Below are positions 45,992 to 55,661 of a stretch of 64,000 bases of DNA, one piece after another. The position numbers and the translations under genes are program-made. The notes beneath the pieces were generated by a model. It saw nothing but the letters and a program-made list of their open reading frames with translations. It was not told the DNA's origin and ran no database searches. Positions within the stretch are counted from its first letter, which is position 1; each line of letters opens with the position of its first letter. Source of the DNA: Aureobasidium sp. EXF-3400 (Eukaryota; Ascomycota; Dothideomycetes; Dothideales; Saccotheciaceae); assembly GCA_024195585.1 (NCBI GenBank), contig SWBL01000001.1:124001-188000 (forward strand), in the 5' to 3' direction.

Positions 45992-47113
45992 ATGAAGGGC
46001 ATCCAGGTCAAGGAATATGTTCAGGTATCGTCTCCAATCTCAGCTTTGAGGCTTCGGAGCTAACCAACCATCAGGGTCCTCAAGACCTCAAGGTCACTGA
46101 CCTGCCTGACCCAACTCCTAAACCAAACCAATATCTGATCGCTGTCCATGCCGCTGCCACAAACTTCTTCGACTTGCTCCAGATCCGTGGCAAGTACCAA
46201 CATCAACCTCCTCTACCATGGGTATCTGGTGCCGAGTTCTCTGGTGTTATTCTCAAGGCTCCGCAGTCATTGCCAGGAGGAAAGAAGCCAACGTTCAAAG
46301 AAGGAGATAAAGTCTTTGGTGCATCTCAGGGTGCCTATGCTACCAAAGTCTGCGCTACCGAGGGACAATTGAGGCCTATGCCCAAGGGTTGGAGCTACTT
46401 TGAGAGTGCTGGTCTGATGGTTACTGCACCTACCAGTTATGCTGGGCTGGTAACAAGAGCTGGCATCAAGAAGGGTAAGAACATACAACCCTGATCTCTA
46501 TCTTGGAACATAACTGACTGTAGTAGGTGACTGGGTCCTGGTTCATGCTGCTGCTGGAGGTGTGGGTCTGGCCGCGGTCCAGATTGCGAAGGCGTTTGGA
46601 GCAACAGTTGTCGCAACAGCCGGTACACAACACAAGCTCGATGTTGCAAAATCATTTGGTGCAGATCACCTGGTCGACTACAGACAAAAGGACTGGCCGG
46701 ATAAGGTGAAGAAGCTTACCCCCAAGGGTCGTGGTGTCGACATTGTCTATGATCCTGTTGGACTTATCGCTCAAAGCATGAAGTGCACAGCTTGGAATGG
46801 ACGACTTTTGGTCATTGGCTTTGCAGCTGGAGATATCGAAAAGATGGCCACCAACAGAATTTTGCTGAAGAACGTCAGCGTCATGGGATTGCATTGGGGT
46901 GCATATGCTACAAATGAGCCAGAAATGATCGAAGTGGTATGGAAGGGCCTGTTCGACCTGATGGATAGTGGCAAGTTCCGCGGAACTTGTTATACAGACA
47001 AGGAGTTTGTCGGACTCGAGACGATTCCCGAAGCGCTGAAGGCACTTGGAGCGCGCGACACTTGGGGTAAAGTGGTGGTCAAGGTGCCGCAAGAAGGACA
47101 AAGCAAGTTGTAG
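45992..47113 (+). CDS. MDR-family NADPH:quinone oxidoreductase
   Basis: A zinc-independent medium-chain dehydrogenase/reductase, probably reducing quinones or enones with NADPH. Exons are 45992-46024, 46075-46474 and 46527-47113 (introns 50 and 52 nt), giving 339 residues. The GroES-like N-terminal domain has ATNFFDLLQIRGKYQHQPPL and PWVSGAEFSGVI. The nucleotide-binding Rossmann fold has GDWVLVHAAAGGVGLAAVQI and AKAFGATVVATAG. Zinc ligands of alcohol dehydrogenases are absent. The start MKGIQVKEYVQ lies on a 33-nt first exon. Natural substrate unknown. Confidence 0.9.
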
Positions 47114-47226
47114 ATGGCAGGCGCCGACCAGGCAGTCCACGCGATCTTCCAAATCGCTCCTTCCTTTCAAGACGCGTCGAGACACCATCTCACACCCACT
47201 CCAAATTCTGTGTGTCTTTCATCTCA

Positions 47227-48451
47227 ATGTCTCATGCCCAACCTACACTTCCTTTGAAATATTTGACCCGTCTCTTGGTGAAAAAGATGGCATCTCAAGG
47301 CGATAATCACTATGCTTTGGAAGATGCACACAGCCGCGATCTCAACCGTCGCCTGCTTCTCGACGAACAGCAGCGCCGCATCGACTCTCGCAGGTTGCTC
47401 GAAGCTTCTTACCGCTCTCCCATCTGTCCCTACTTCACTGTTTCTGGACATGAGGGCTGCTGGTACTGTCATCGGAACACCATCACTCGGCCACTCACAT
47501 CGACCGACATTCTCTTGAGAGATCTGAGTCGCCCTCAATCCCAGGTAAGTCTAGTGACAGACCTGTATCTGACTAGCGACTGAACAACAACAGGCCACAA
47601 CTACATCTGTACAGACAGAAACTCCTTATCAGCCATCTTCTGTCTCCTCGAATGAGACCATCACTCACTACAGCCATTCCATCACGCCTAGATCGACTGC
47701 TTCAGCTACTCCACTCACCGGCAGTGGTATGCACCACCAGGATCCTCACCGCAAACACAACCCCAGCAAGCCTCGTGTGCCCGCTCCCATTCCGAACGAT
47801 CCTGCTGCTGCCAATCCTCTTGCAGTGCTCACTCAGCCCAAGTCCGTTGCACCTCTTCCTTTCAAAGATCTCCCTGTCGAAGACGGCTTCGTGCCCGTCA
47901 CCATTCCACCTATCTTCACCCACTTCCTGTACCTGCCTGTCGAGATCCGCAAGCGTATCTACGCCTACCTGGTCCACAACGGTGAACATGGCCTTTTGAT
48001 GCCGAAAGACACGAGAGTCTACCACCAGGCCCCCATCACTCGCGTCAACCGTCAGATCCGCAGTGAATCTATCCTGATGGTTTACACAAACAACGCCTTG
48101 GAAGCAAAGAACCGGGAGTCCACCAAATACAGTCCCATCTTCGCGCGCCGTATCGGAGACTACAGAATCGGTCTGATTCGCGACTGGACATGGTTCACGG
48201 CAAAGCGACATCTCTTCATCAATTTCCTGGACGACAACCGCTACAAGATCACCTACAAGGCTCCCGACGGCAACGACGAAATAACCGCGGTCGCTCGTGA
48301 CAGAGCCATGGAGGTCTACGATTACCTCAAGAAGCAAGGCTCTTTCTCTGGTTTCTCAATTGCTCATGTGACCAAGATCACCGAGATTGTCCTTCGCATC
48401 ACTCCCAAGGCAAAGCCAAAGGAGGAGGAAAAGGCTGCTAAGTCAGGATGA
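47227..48451 (+). CDS. F-box/2EXR-like domain protein of unknown function
   Basis: Exons are 47227-47544 and 47594-48451 (49-nt intron), giving 391 residues from the first ATG. A second in-frame ATG at 47287 (MASQGDNHYALED) may be the true start and gives 371. The N-terminal part has CPYFTVSGHEGCWYCHR, a small cysteine cluster. A Pro/Ser/Thr-rich linker follows. The C-terminal half has FLYLPVEIRKRIYAYLV and ITRVNRQIRSESILMVYTNN, a pattern typical of fungal F-box-like or 2EXR proteins, thought to mediate protein-protein contacts. No specific function can be assigned. Confidence 0.78.
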
Positions 48452-48670
48452 GTGTGGTGAACGCATCCGCGGGAAAAACAAGACACGGTCTGTTATTATT
48501 GCTTGATGAGAATGTGATGTGGATATTGCTAGAGTGCATGATTGATGGACAATGGCTTGGAGGACATGAAGAAGACATGATATGCTAGCATAGCTTTTGC
48601 TTTCACGAGAACACGAAAGACATGACTATAGCTGTATGAAACAACCGAAGTTTGACTATTCCTCTTTGAT

Positions 48671-49637
48671 CTACTTTGAACCAAATGCAGCACCACCAAC
48701 ACTCTCATCGAAAGCCATGGCATCGTTCAGACCACAAATCTCGAAGAGAGCTTTGGGACCGATGGGTTCGCACTCATCAGTACCCTGCTCAACCAACATC
48801 TTGTAAGCCTTCTCCAAAGGTCTTACCACAGCCTCCAAACCTAGGGTAGGGTTAATATAAAGCTTAAACCCAATCTCCTTAGCTCTCTTCACACCCATCT
48901 GCGGCGTCTTGCCTCCAGGCACCATATTCAACAACACCGGCGTAGGAGCAAAGATCTTGACAGCTTTCTCACACTCCTCCTCACTCTGCAAAGCTTCAAG
49001 AAACAGAGCATCGACTCCACACTCCACAGCACCCTTCAATCTCTCCACCGCCTCTTCAAAGCCCAAATCAGCTCTTGCATCCGTTCTTGCAATCACCAAC
49101 ATCTCACTTCCCATCTCATCTCTAGTCTTTACCGCTGCCCTGAGTCTTGCATAGTATACTTCTCTGCTCACACATTGTTTGCCTACTAAATGCCCACATC
49201 GCTTTTCTTGGACTTGGTCTTCGATGTGGAGGGCTGCAATACCGGATAATGCGTATTGGCGGGTGGTTCGGGAAACCATGATGGGGCCACCGTATCCTGT
49301 ATCTGCGTCTGCGATTACGGGGGTGCTGGGGGATAAAGAAGCGATTGTGGAGGCGTTGGAGAGCATGTCGTTTAGGGTTGCGATGCCTAGGTCTGCGGTG
49401 CCGAGGCGGGACATGTTTGTGCCTGCTCCTGTCTTTTGGGGAGTGTTAGCGATGAAGGTGAGGTGAGGTTAGTGGTGGGGGAAGGGAGAGGGAGGGGAAA
49501 GGCACCATGTAGAGGCATTCTGCTCCTGCGGCGAGAGCGATGCGTGCGGAGAGGCCATCGTAGACGCCTGGGGCGACGATGATGTGGTCTTTTTGGCTCA
49601 TCAACTCTCTTAAACGCTTTGCTCCTGTCATGGCCAT
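48671..49637 (-). CDS. ICL/PEP-mutase family enzyme
   Basis: A TIM-barrel enzyme of the isocitrate lyase / phosphoenolpyruvate mutase superfamily, which cleaves or forms C-C or P-C bonds next to a carboxylate. Exons are 49637-49506 and 49432-48671 (73-nt intron), giving 297 residues. Motifs are APGVYDGLSARIALAAGAEC, VIADADTGYGGP (metal and substrate loop), HIEDQVQEKRCGHLVGK (catalytic loop with the conserved Cys) and VIARTDAR. The KRCGH motif favours a lyase or hydrolase such as methylisocitrate lyase-like or oxaloacetate hydrolase over a true phosphonomutase. Exact substrate unknown. Confidence 0.88.
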
Positions 49638-50090
49638 GTTTGCTGTGTTGTTGGTCGAAGAAGGTAGCCTTTCTGATTCGTTATGGATATTCCAGATCCT
49701 TGAGAAAGGTGTGTTGATACTGTAGTTTGAGAAAATAATGCAATTGACAAAACTTCAGAAGCTTTCTTTACCTTGATGGAGTGGGGGAGCTATCTTCACT
49801 TATATCTTCACTTCCAACCGACTTCGGAGTTCAGGCCCTTTTATTGACTCGTCTGTTTCGAAGTCGTGCACGCCCTACAACAACCACAAGGCAGCACCGA
49901 AATGTCGCCCTTAGCAATGGCTGACCAATGTTTTTCTACTCAAGACGTCACAGCTACTTTAATTTGTTTTGGGAGGAGACGAAGACGTCGGAAAGCCGGT
50001 CCGGTGCCGGGTGCTTGCCACGTGGAAGCGATGTCGGAGCCGAGTCTTTTCCGTTGTTGGAGCTTCAGATGAGCACTTGCTGTCTTTCCG
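49638..50090. other. Intergenic region
   Basis: About 450 bp upstream of the ICL/PEPM gene. It should contain its promoter. No gene is supported. Confidence 0.45.
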
Positions 50091-50725
50091 AATACCAATG
50101 ACAAGCGTCCTAAGCCTGGTTACGAGTTCTAAGCACATAGTGCTAGTAACAGTTGTGGACCTTGCTAAGGACATACAGTTCCTCGTCAAAAGTCCCCGCC
50201 CGACCATGCTTATCCTACCAAAATCGATGGATCTAAACTACTAGAGTATGTGACAACTACTTATGGAATATTTTCAAGAAGCTCCTAGATGATAGAGAGA
50301 CTATTCAATTGTTATAATATCAATTTTTTATACCTGTATATATAGACGTGTAGCTTAAATAGGCAGTTTTGTAGCAAGGGGTCCCGAAATCCTGCTTAAA
50401 TTATGGTTATAAGCATTATTTTTTGACCCTAGCGTTTGCGACGACAACTATACTCTCTTCGATGGGTTAAATGTTCTAAAACTATAATAGATAAGAAGCC
50501 CATATAGTAATGTATAAGTTTGATTCACGATGTATAGTAGTAGTTTAACAAGTTCAAAAGATGTTTAACCGCTGCAAAAGTGCAATTCTGGTGGGATAAC
50601 GGGGTCGGGCGGGGACTTTTGACGAGGAACTGTAACATCCTTAGCAATTACGGTTACTTACCTCGTAACGGCTACGTGAACTACGGCTAAGTTTTGGAAG
50701 TCACCGCACGTGGTTTGAGTATGTT
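50091..50725 (+). pseudogene. Heme-thiolate peroxygenase gene relic, split by an insertion
   Basis: 50091-50173 plus 50635-50725 align with the sense strand of the intact peroxygenase gene at 54171-55587, around its heme-binding PCP motif. The relic reads NDKRPKPGYEF, stop, then GPC, stop; after the insertion it continues NYGYLPRNGYVNYG, stop, VLE-TARG. Most differences are C-to-T or G-to-A, including CAG to TAA and GGCCAAG to GGCTAAG. That bias is what repeat-induced point mutation produces. Homology fades on both sides, so only a fragment is left. Confidence 0.8.
50176..50632. mobile_element. Non-autonomous TA-flanked inverted-repeat element (MITE, Tc1/mariner/pogo-like)
   Basis: 457 bp bounded by perfect 30-bp terminal inverted repeats beginning CAGTTCCTCGTC and ending GACGAGGAACTG. 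The repeats continue imperfectly for about 20 more bases. It is flanked by TA on both sides (50174-50175 and 50633-50634), the target duplication of Tc1/mariner-type elements, whose ends often start CAGT. The AT-rich interior has no ORF, so movement would need a transposase from elsewhere. Removing the element rejoins the flanking peroxygenase homology, which confirms the boundaries. Confidence 0.88.
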
Positions 50726-51163
50726 AATACGACACTTTGAGTGAAAGACAGCGAGCATGTCGTAAAGTGACTCATCCTGCGAACTGATAATACTGACCTT
50801 CAGAACATCATGCCTTAATCGAATTTCGCCCTCTCTTTAGACCTATCGGTATCGGACAACCGATCATGCGCTTTCACGGCCAGGCCAATCCACTAGGTTG
50901 AGCATCTCAGTGCTTCCATAACAAAGCCATGTGCTTTCAATCTATCCCAGGATGTCCTTTGAACATCCATCACATTCATTGTTGCACCAACAAGAGAGCA
51001 CCCTTTCTTTGACCTCTCCCATCTTCGAACAAAGACATTGTCCCGCAAGTCCCCTCCTCGAAAATCCTATTTAACCACCGTCATGTCACCACTAACATCC
51101 CACTTCAACAACCTCACTAACCACACTACCCACCCACAACTCACCACCACACTCAAGCCAAAA
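50726..51163. other. Intergenic region
   Basis: Homology to the peroxygenase gene stops near 50725. The remaining roughly 440 bp carry no recognised gene. The last part is rich in CCAC/CACA and resembles a promoter leader. Confidence 0.4.
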
Positions 51164-51361
51164 ATGCTCCTCTACTTGCTTCTGTCTTTCCTCGGAGAGA
51201 TCCTCGTTTACCTTATCGTTCGTCCCCTTGATCTCGCTGTTGCGGCTCTGGCTTTCAATCCTCTTCTTCAAGCTCGTTGGAATATTTTGCTTATGCAGAT
51301 TGAAGAGGTCGTTGGTGAGTTCGTTGAGAGATCTGTGAGAAGAATCCTTGGTATGGAGTAG
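51164..51361 (+). CDS. Small hydrophobic protein, unknown
   Basis: A 65-codon frame starting MLLYLLLSFLGEILVYLIV, with one strong membrane segment (residues about 2-20), a short hydrophobic stretch and an amphipathic C-terminus ending RRILGME. The ATG is preceded by a CA-rich leader and AAAA, as in many fungal genes here. In-frame ATGs further upstream exist. It could be a genuine small membrane protein or a chance ORF. Confidence 0.4.
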   Translation: MLLYLLLSFLGEILVYLIVRPLDLAVAALAFNPLLQARWNILLMQIEEVVGEFVERSVRRILGME

Positions 51362-51737
51362 ATTTTTGGTAAGTCTTGGGAGTGAGCAGGGTAGGTTGGT
51401 TTGATTTTGGAGTAGTTAAGTACATCGTTCTCTGTTTTCGCAGGCCTTAGAGCCGTGGTAATATGTCGGTTTTTTTTTTTCTCATGCCCCCTGAACAACA
51501 ATTACCCCCTTGACTTTGTGACCTTTTTTTTCTCCTGTTTGTCTTTCGGTCTCCTGTCCTTCTCGGTTTGTCCGACCTTTGATGTCAGTCTCTGTCGTGA
51601 GCCTATCAATGAGGCTCAAGCTTGTTAACCGTAGGTATTGAGTAAGTTGGGACTTTGCTCGCTCCTCTCCTTCCATCCCCTCTGGATGACTGTTCTTCAG
51701 TCCTGGTGCATGGTACCTTCTGATCGACGATCCTACA
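51362..51737. other. Intergenic region
   Basis: 376 bp between the small ORF and the BTB gene 3' end, with a T10 run near 51471-51480 and a T8 run near 51523. No gene is seen. Confidence 0.45.
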
Positions 51738-52576
51738 CTAGCATTCTTCTCCTTCCTTGTGGACGTGGAAGTAGCACTTTGGTCGTGCTGGAAACGTGAG
51801 CTTTTCGATGACGTCTCTGTTGAAATGAGTCTCGATCAAACCCAGAAGCGCCTCTCGAGTCCAATAATCCTCATGCTTGAGGAACTCGGCAGCGCTCAGC
51901 TTGTATGTGGAGCGCTCCAAAATGTACTTACGAAGTGCCGAAGAAGGCAATGTCTGTTCCCAAATTTTGCTGATCTGGTTTGTGGGGATGACTCTGTCGG
52001 AATTGACCTTGTTTATGATTGTATCCATGGCGACATTCTGAAGAGAGGGGATTATGTATTTGTCCCCGAACAGCCAAATATCCACAAGCTTGTCCCAAGA
52101 GAACTTCTCGTTCTTATCGTCGGCAATGAGACGGCTGTAGAGGAATTTGTTGAAGACATCGAACACATCTTCGCTTTCGTTGTGTAGACAGATTTTGCCC
52201 TCCGTAGCCTCCTTGAAGGAGCCGTTGAATGCGCCGCGGAAGTAGTCAGAGTAGAAGATAAGCAGCTCTTTGTGTATAACGTAGGTCTTCTTCTTTGGTC
52301 CAACTTCGATCGTAACATAAGTACTCGTGAAGCAGGCGCTGGAGTTGTTTAGCAGACTGGTAGAGGAATTGTACACATTGAAGGGCGGACTCACCGGGGA
52401 GGGATCTTGTGCACACTCGATACAGCTCCCGCGGCTGGACCTTGTTCAAGGCGTGGTGTTGACATGATGGTGATGATGCTTGGTTCGTCGTCCAAAGAAT
52501 GGATGCTCGTTGTATCTGTTAAACTGGAGAGGGTTGAGGAATCGGATGCGTCTTCGCGAATTGTGTCGATCGCCAT
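51738..52576 (-). CDS. BTB/POZ domain protein
   Basis: Exons are 52576-52395 and 52338-51738 (56-nt intron), giving 260 residues. The N-terminal 60 residues are Ser/Thr/Asp-rich and probably disordered. The BTB/POZ fold follows at about 65-170, with TYVTIEVGPKKKTYVIHKEL, FYSDYFRGAFNGSF and FNKFLYSRL. This domain mediates dimerisation and often recruits substrates to Cul3 ubiquitin ligases. No kelch, MATH or ankyrin partner is present, as is usual for the many short fungal BTB proteins. Reading through the intron would give a different N-terminus, but splicing joins two coding frames in phase. Confidence 0.82.
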
Positions 52577-53075
52577 GATCACGCTGTAATGATGTCCGAA
52601 GGTGTTGGAGATCAGATGCGGAACAAGGATGTGAAGGACTTCAATACGTGCGAGAGAAGGCGCAAAGTCAGAGACAGGCAAGTGAAAGCCTTATTCAAGG
52701 ACTGCTGATGCGCAAGTGAAGGTGAAGGTGACAAGTCGTCAGCAAAGTTGATGGAGTGATAGCTCGGTGGATGGTCGACACTCAGAGCAGTCCATGAGGG
52801 AAAGCACGATATTGTGTCCGTTTGCTTCCTTCCCATCACTCAAGATTCAAAAACAAACCCGCTTGATTCTCCAATACTCAAACACCACCAAACATGTCTC
52901 TCTTCCACTACGTCAACTTCTTTGTTCCTCCAATGTCTCTCAACCCCAACACATTCTCACTCTTCTCCAACTCTATTATAGCAAAACAATATAAAACCAC
53001 TCCCAAAAACCTACCACTATCTCACCATCCTCCAACTCTCCAATCTCAAAAACCACTCCCACAGAACACCCACCA
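52577..53075. other. Intergenic region
   Basis: 499 bp upstream of the BTB gene (promoter side). CA-rich sequence precedes the small ORF at 53076. No gene is recognised. Confidence 0.45.
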
Positions 53076-53372
53076 ATGCTCACACTCAACATGCGTCCTC
53101 TCGCCTCCCTTCTGATCCCCAGCTTCCTCATCAGCCCCGCCCTCCTCATAATCAACAACACACCCGCTGGCGAACTATCCCTAATCCTCGATTACTCCGA
53201 TATCTGCTGCATGATCCTCCGTATCCTTTGGGCTATGTTGCATACTCCTATTACCGAGTTACCCGCTCCCATCATGAGTCCAAGGACGTTGTATCGCATG
53301 CCGATCCCACAAGATCCAAGGGCATTGTATCGCGTACCGATCCCTGAGTTTCTTGGTGGTGTTTGGGATTGA
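53076..53372 (+). CDS. Small hypothetical protein
   Basis: A 98-residue open frame with a hydrophobic N-terminus (MRPLASLLIPSFLISPALLI from the second ATG at 53091) that could be a signal peptide or anchor. A short tandem repeat lies near the C-terminus, LYRMPIP then LYRVPIP, from a 36-bp DNA duplication at about 53290-53345. No family is recognised. The opposite strand is also open over part of the region, so coding status is uncertain. Confidence 0.3.
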   Translation: MLTLNMRPLASLLIPSFLISPALLIINNTPAGELSLILDYSDICCMILRILWAMLHTPITELPAPIMSPRTLYRMPIPQDPRALYRVPIPEFLGGVWD

Positions 53373-54170
53373 AAGAGTGGGTATAGTGGTGAGTTGGCAA
53401 CGAGTGCTTCGGTGAGGAAGTGGAGCTGATATGTTTTCTTGTCGTGGGATATGATCTTTCTCGCCGATTCTGGTGGTGACATCAATGTCTGCATTCTTCT
53501 GACAAAACAATTTTGTTCCCTACATGGTGTTAAAAGCGTACTACACAACTTCAACGACCTCGTCTTCACTCCACGTCACCAGAATCGCACCCTTTACCTT
53601 GATTTCCTCAATATCGCCCAAGCTCCATCAACTAAGCCAAAGATTCTTGACCAAACACCATTGCTGATCCTAGCCTTAGCGATTTAGTGGTCGGTGATGT
53701 TGAATTTGGCGATGGCAATGTATCTGCATCAGTGCACAGGCAGATGATATTCAGGTAATCTTTGGGATATATTCAACAGCAAGCAAGTGTTCAAACATGA
53801 CAGAGAAGCCAATACGATGTGGATTGCATAATATTTATTTACCCACGTGGACTTATGATACTCCTTGTTTGCTTTAGCGAGATATTGTGTAATTACAAAG
53901 ATCGGTCGACAGCAAAAACAATTCAAAAAAGGATATCACAAAGATGTATTGATGAGGAAGTTGTGTGAAAGTGATTAACTTGGTTCATCAGGTAAATATG
54001 TACAAGGTAGATGAACCAGAAAGTATAACTACAGATATAAATATACAAGAAAAGGAAAGGTTTGGGTTCGTACAGCGCTTATTCAAAGCAGCCGTTGATC
54101 ATATCGTAGAGGTAAGCCTCAGCATTCAATGCTGGAAAGTGCTCTTCGTGTCATGAAATGTGTTCGTAAT
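53373..54170. other. Intergenic region
   Basis: 798 bp downstream of the peroxygenase gene. It is AT-rich at 53700-54060. No credible gene is seen. Confidence 0.5.
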
Positions 54171-55587
54171 TTACGATGAAGCAACGTGGCTGCAAGCAGG
54201 CTTAGTGGGTGCAGCAGTGAAGTACACCTTGTTGTAAACGTTGTTGCCAGCGTTGGAGGCCTGAGCAGAGGGAGAGTTGATGGGACCACCAGTTCTGCTG
54301 GCGCTGGGGAAGAGGAAGTTGGTGTTGTCGTTGTAGTCGGGCGAGAGTGTGTCCAAGGAGCAGCCAAGGGCACCGACACCAAGAACGGGTGAAAGCTTGC
54401 TCAAAGCCCAGTCAGCGGCCTCACCAGCATCTTTCTCATCTCCGGCAAGGCCAAGAGGAGTGATGGAGCGAATACCCTGGAAGACGTCGCAGAGAACGTT
54501 TGTGACGTTGAAGTTGGCAGTACCGAGCTGAGAAACACCGGGAACGATGATGTTCGAGGGGTAGATCTGGAGGAAGGCATCGGTGAGAGCCTCGACGGCA
54601 CCGTAAGGGAAGCTACGACGGTACCAGTTCTCGGGCCACTTCTCGGGAACGTATTCGAAGTTGCCAGTCTTGTCGTTGAGTTGCCAGCCTACAATAGACG
54701 AGATAGACTCGTAGTTGGGAACACCTCCAAGACCGTAGGTACCGTTGCTGAAGAACTGAGGGTAGAAGGCGAAGGCACCGAGCGAGACGATCTGGGGGAA
54801 GGGGAAGGCGTAGAGGAAGGGGTTGTACTTCTTGCTGAAGTCGGCGTTCTTGGCGTACTGCTGAGCCATTGCTGACATGTCGTACTTGCCGCTACCAGCC
54901 TTGATGATTCCGACACCCTGCTTGACAAGGCGGGATGAGACGTGGTGGTTATCACCACAGCCAGTGTAGTAGTCCTCACGATGGGGCGAGACATCAGCCT
55001 CGGCGGTAGAGTGACGGTTCAGGCCACCAACATTACCGGGACCAGCACCGAGGTAGAAGGACTCGGTAGCGATGTCACCGTCGGCAAGGATAGAGAAGAC
55101 GGCCAGGACTGTGGCGAGATCGGTACCCATGTTGAAACCACGTGCAGTGGCTTCCAAAACTTGGCCGTAGTTCACGTAGCCGTTGCGAGGCAGGTAGCCG
55201 TAATTGGCGAGAAGGTTGAGACCAGGGCAAGGTCCACGGCTGTCGCCAGCACCAGGTGCCTGGAATTCATACCCGGGCTCAGGGCGCTTGTCGTTGGGAT
55301 TCAAAACACCTTGAGCGACGGATCCTGGATGATTATTAGCATGATTGCCTCCAGCAGGGACAGTGATTGAACGTACCAAGAAGACCCTTGACATCGCTGA
55401 CTAGGGATCCGACAGTGCTGCTGACCAGACCGCTGAGGACTTGGGGGTCTCTCTTGGCCATCTCCTCCTGGGCGGCTCTCTCTTGGAGCATCTTGACCAT
55501 CTCCTCCTTAGAGGCACCCATCATGGCGGGGAAACCCAAGACGAGGGAAGGGAGCACAGCTCCTGCAATAGCGATATTGAACTTCAT
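54171..55587 (-). CDS. Secreted heme-thiolate peroxidase / unspecific peroxygenase
   Basis: Chloroperoxidase/UPO family (Peroxidase_2), extracellular enzymes that use H2O2 and a cysteine-ligated heme to oxygenate or halogenate organic compounds. Exons are 55587-55377 and 55324-54171 (52-nt intron), giving 454 residues, long for the family. A signal peptide is clear (MKFNIAIAGAVLPSLVLG). A helical pro-region follows. The heme-ligand motif is GPCPGLNLLANYGYLPRNGY, with Cys about 103. The acid-base motif E-A-D lies at about 179-181 (STAEADVSPHRED). Several NxT/NxS sequons are present. A mutated fragment of a related copy lies at 50.1-50.7 kb, so the family was duplicated here. Confidence 0.9.
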
Positions 55588-55653
55588 TGTGATGTTCAGG
55601 GAGTATGATTAACTGGATGTATGAATGGCCCATCTCGAAGGAAGGGGAATGCC

Positions 55654-55661
55654 ATTATATA
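55654..55661 (-). promoter_or_regulatory. TATA box of the peroxygenase gene
   Basis: TATATAAT on the minus strand, about 67-74 nt upstream of the ATG at 55587, a normal fungal distance. It is preceded by GTG and followed by GGCATTCCCC. A strong TATA box fits an inducible secreted enzyme. Confidence 0.6.
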
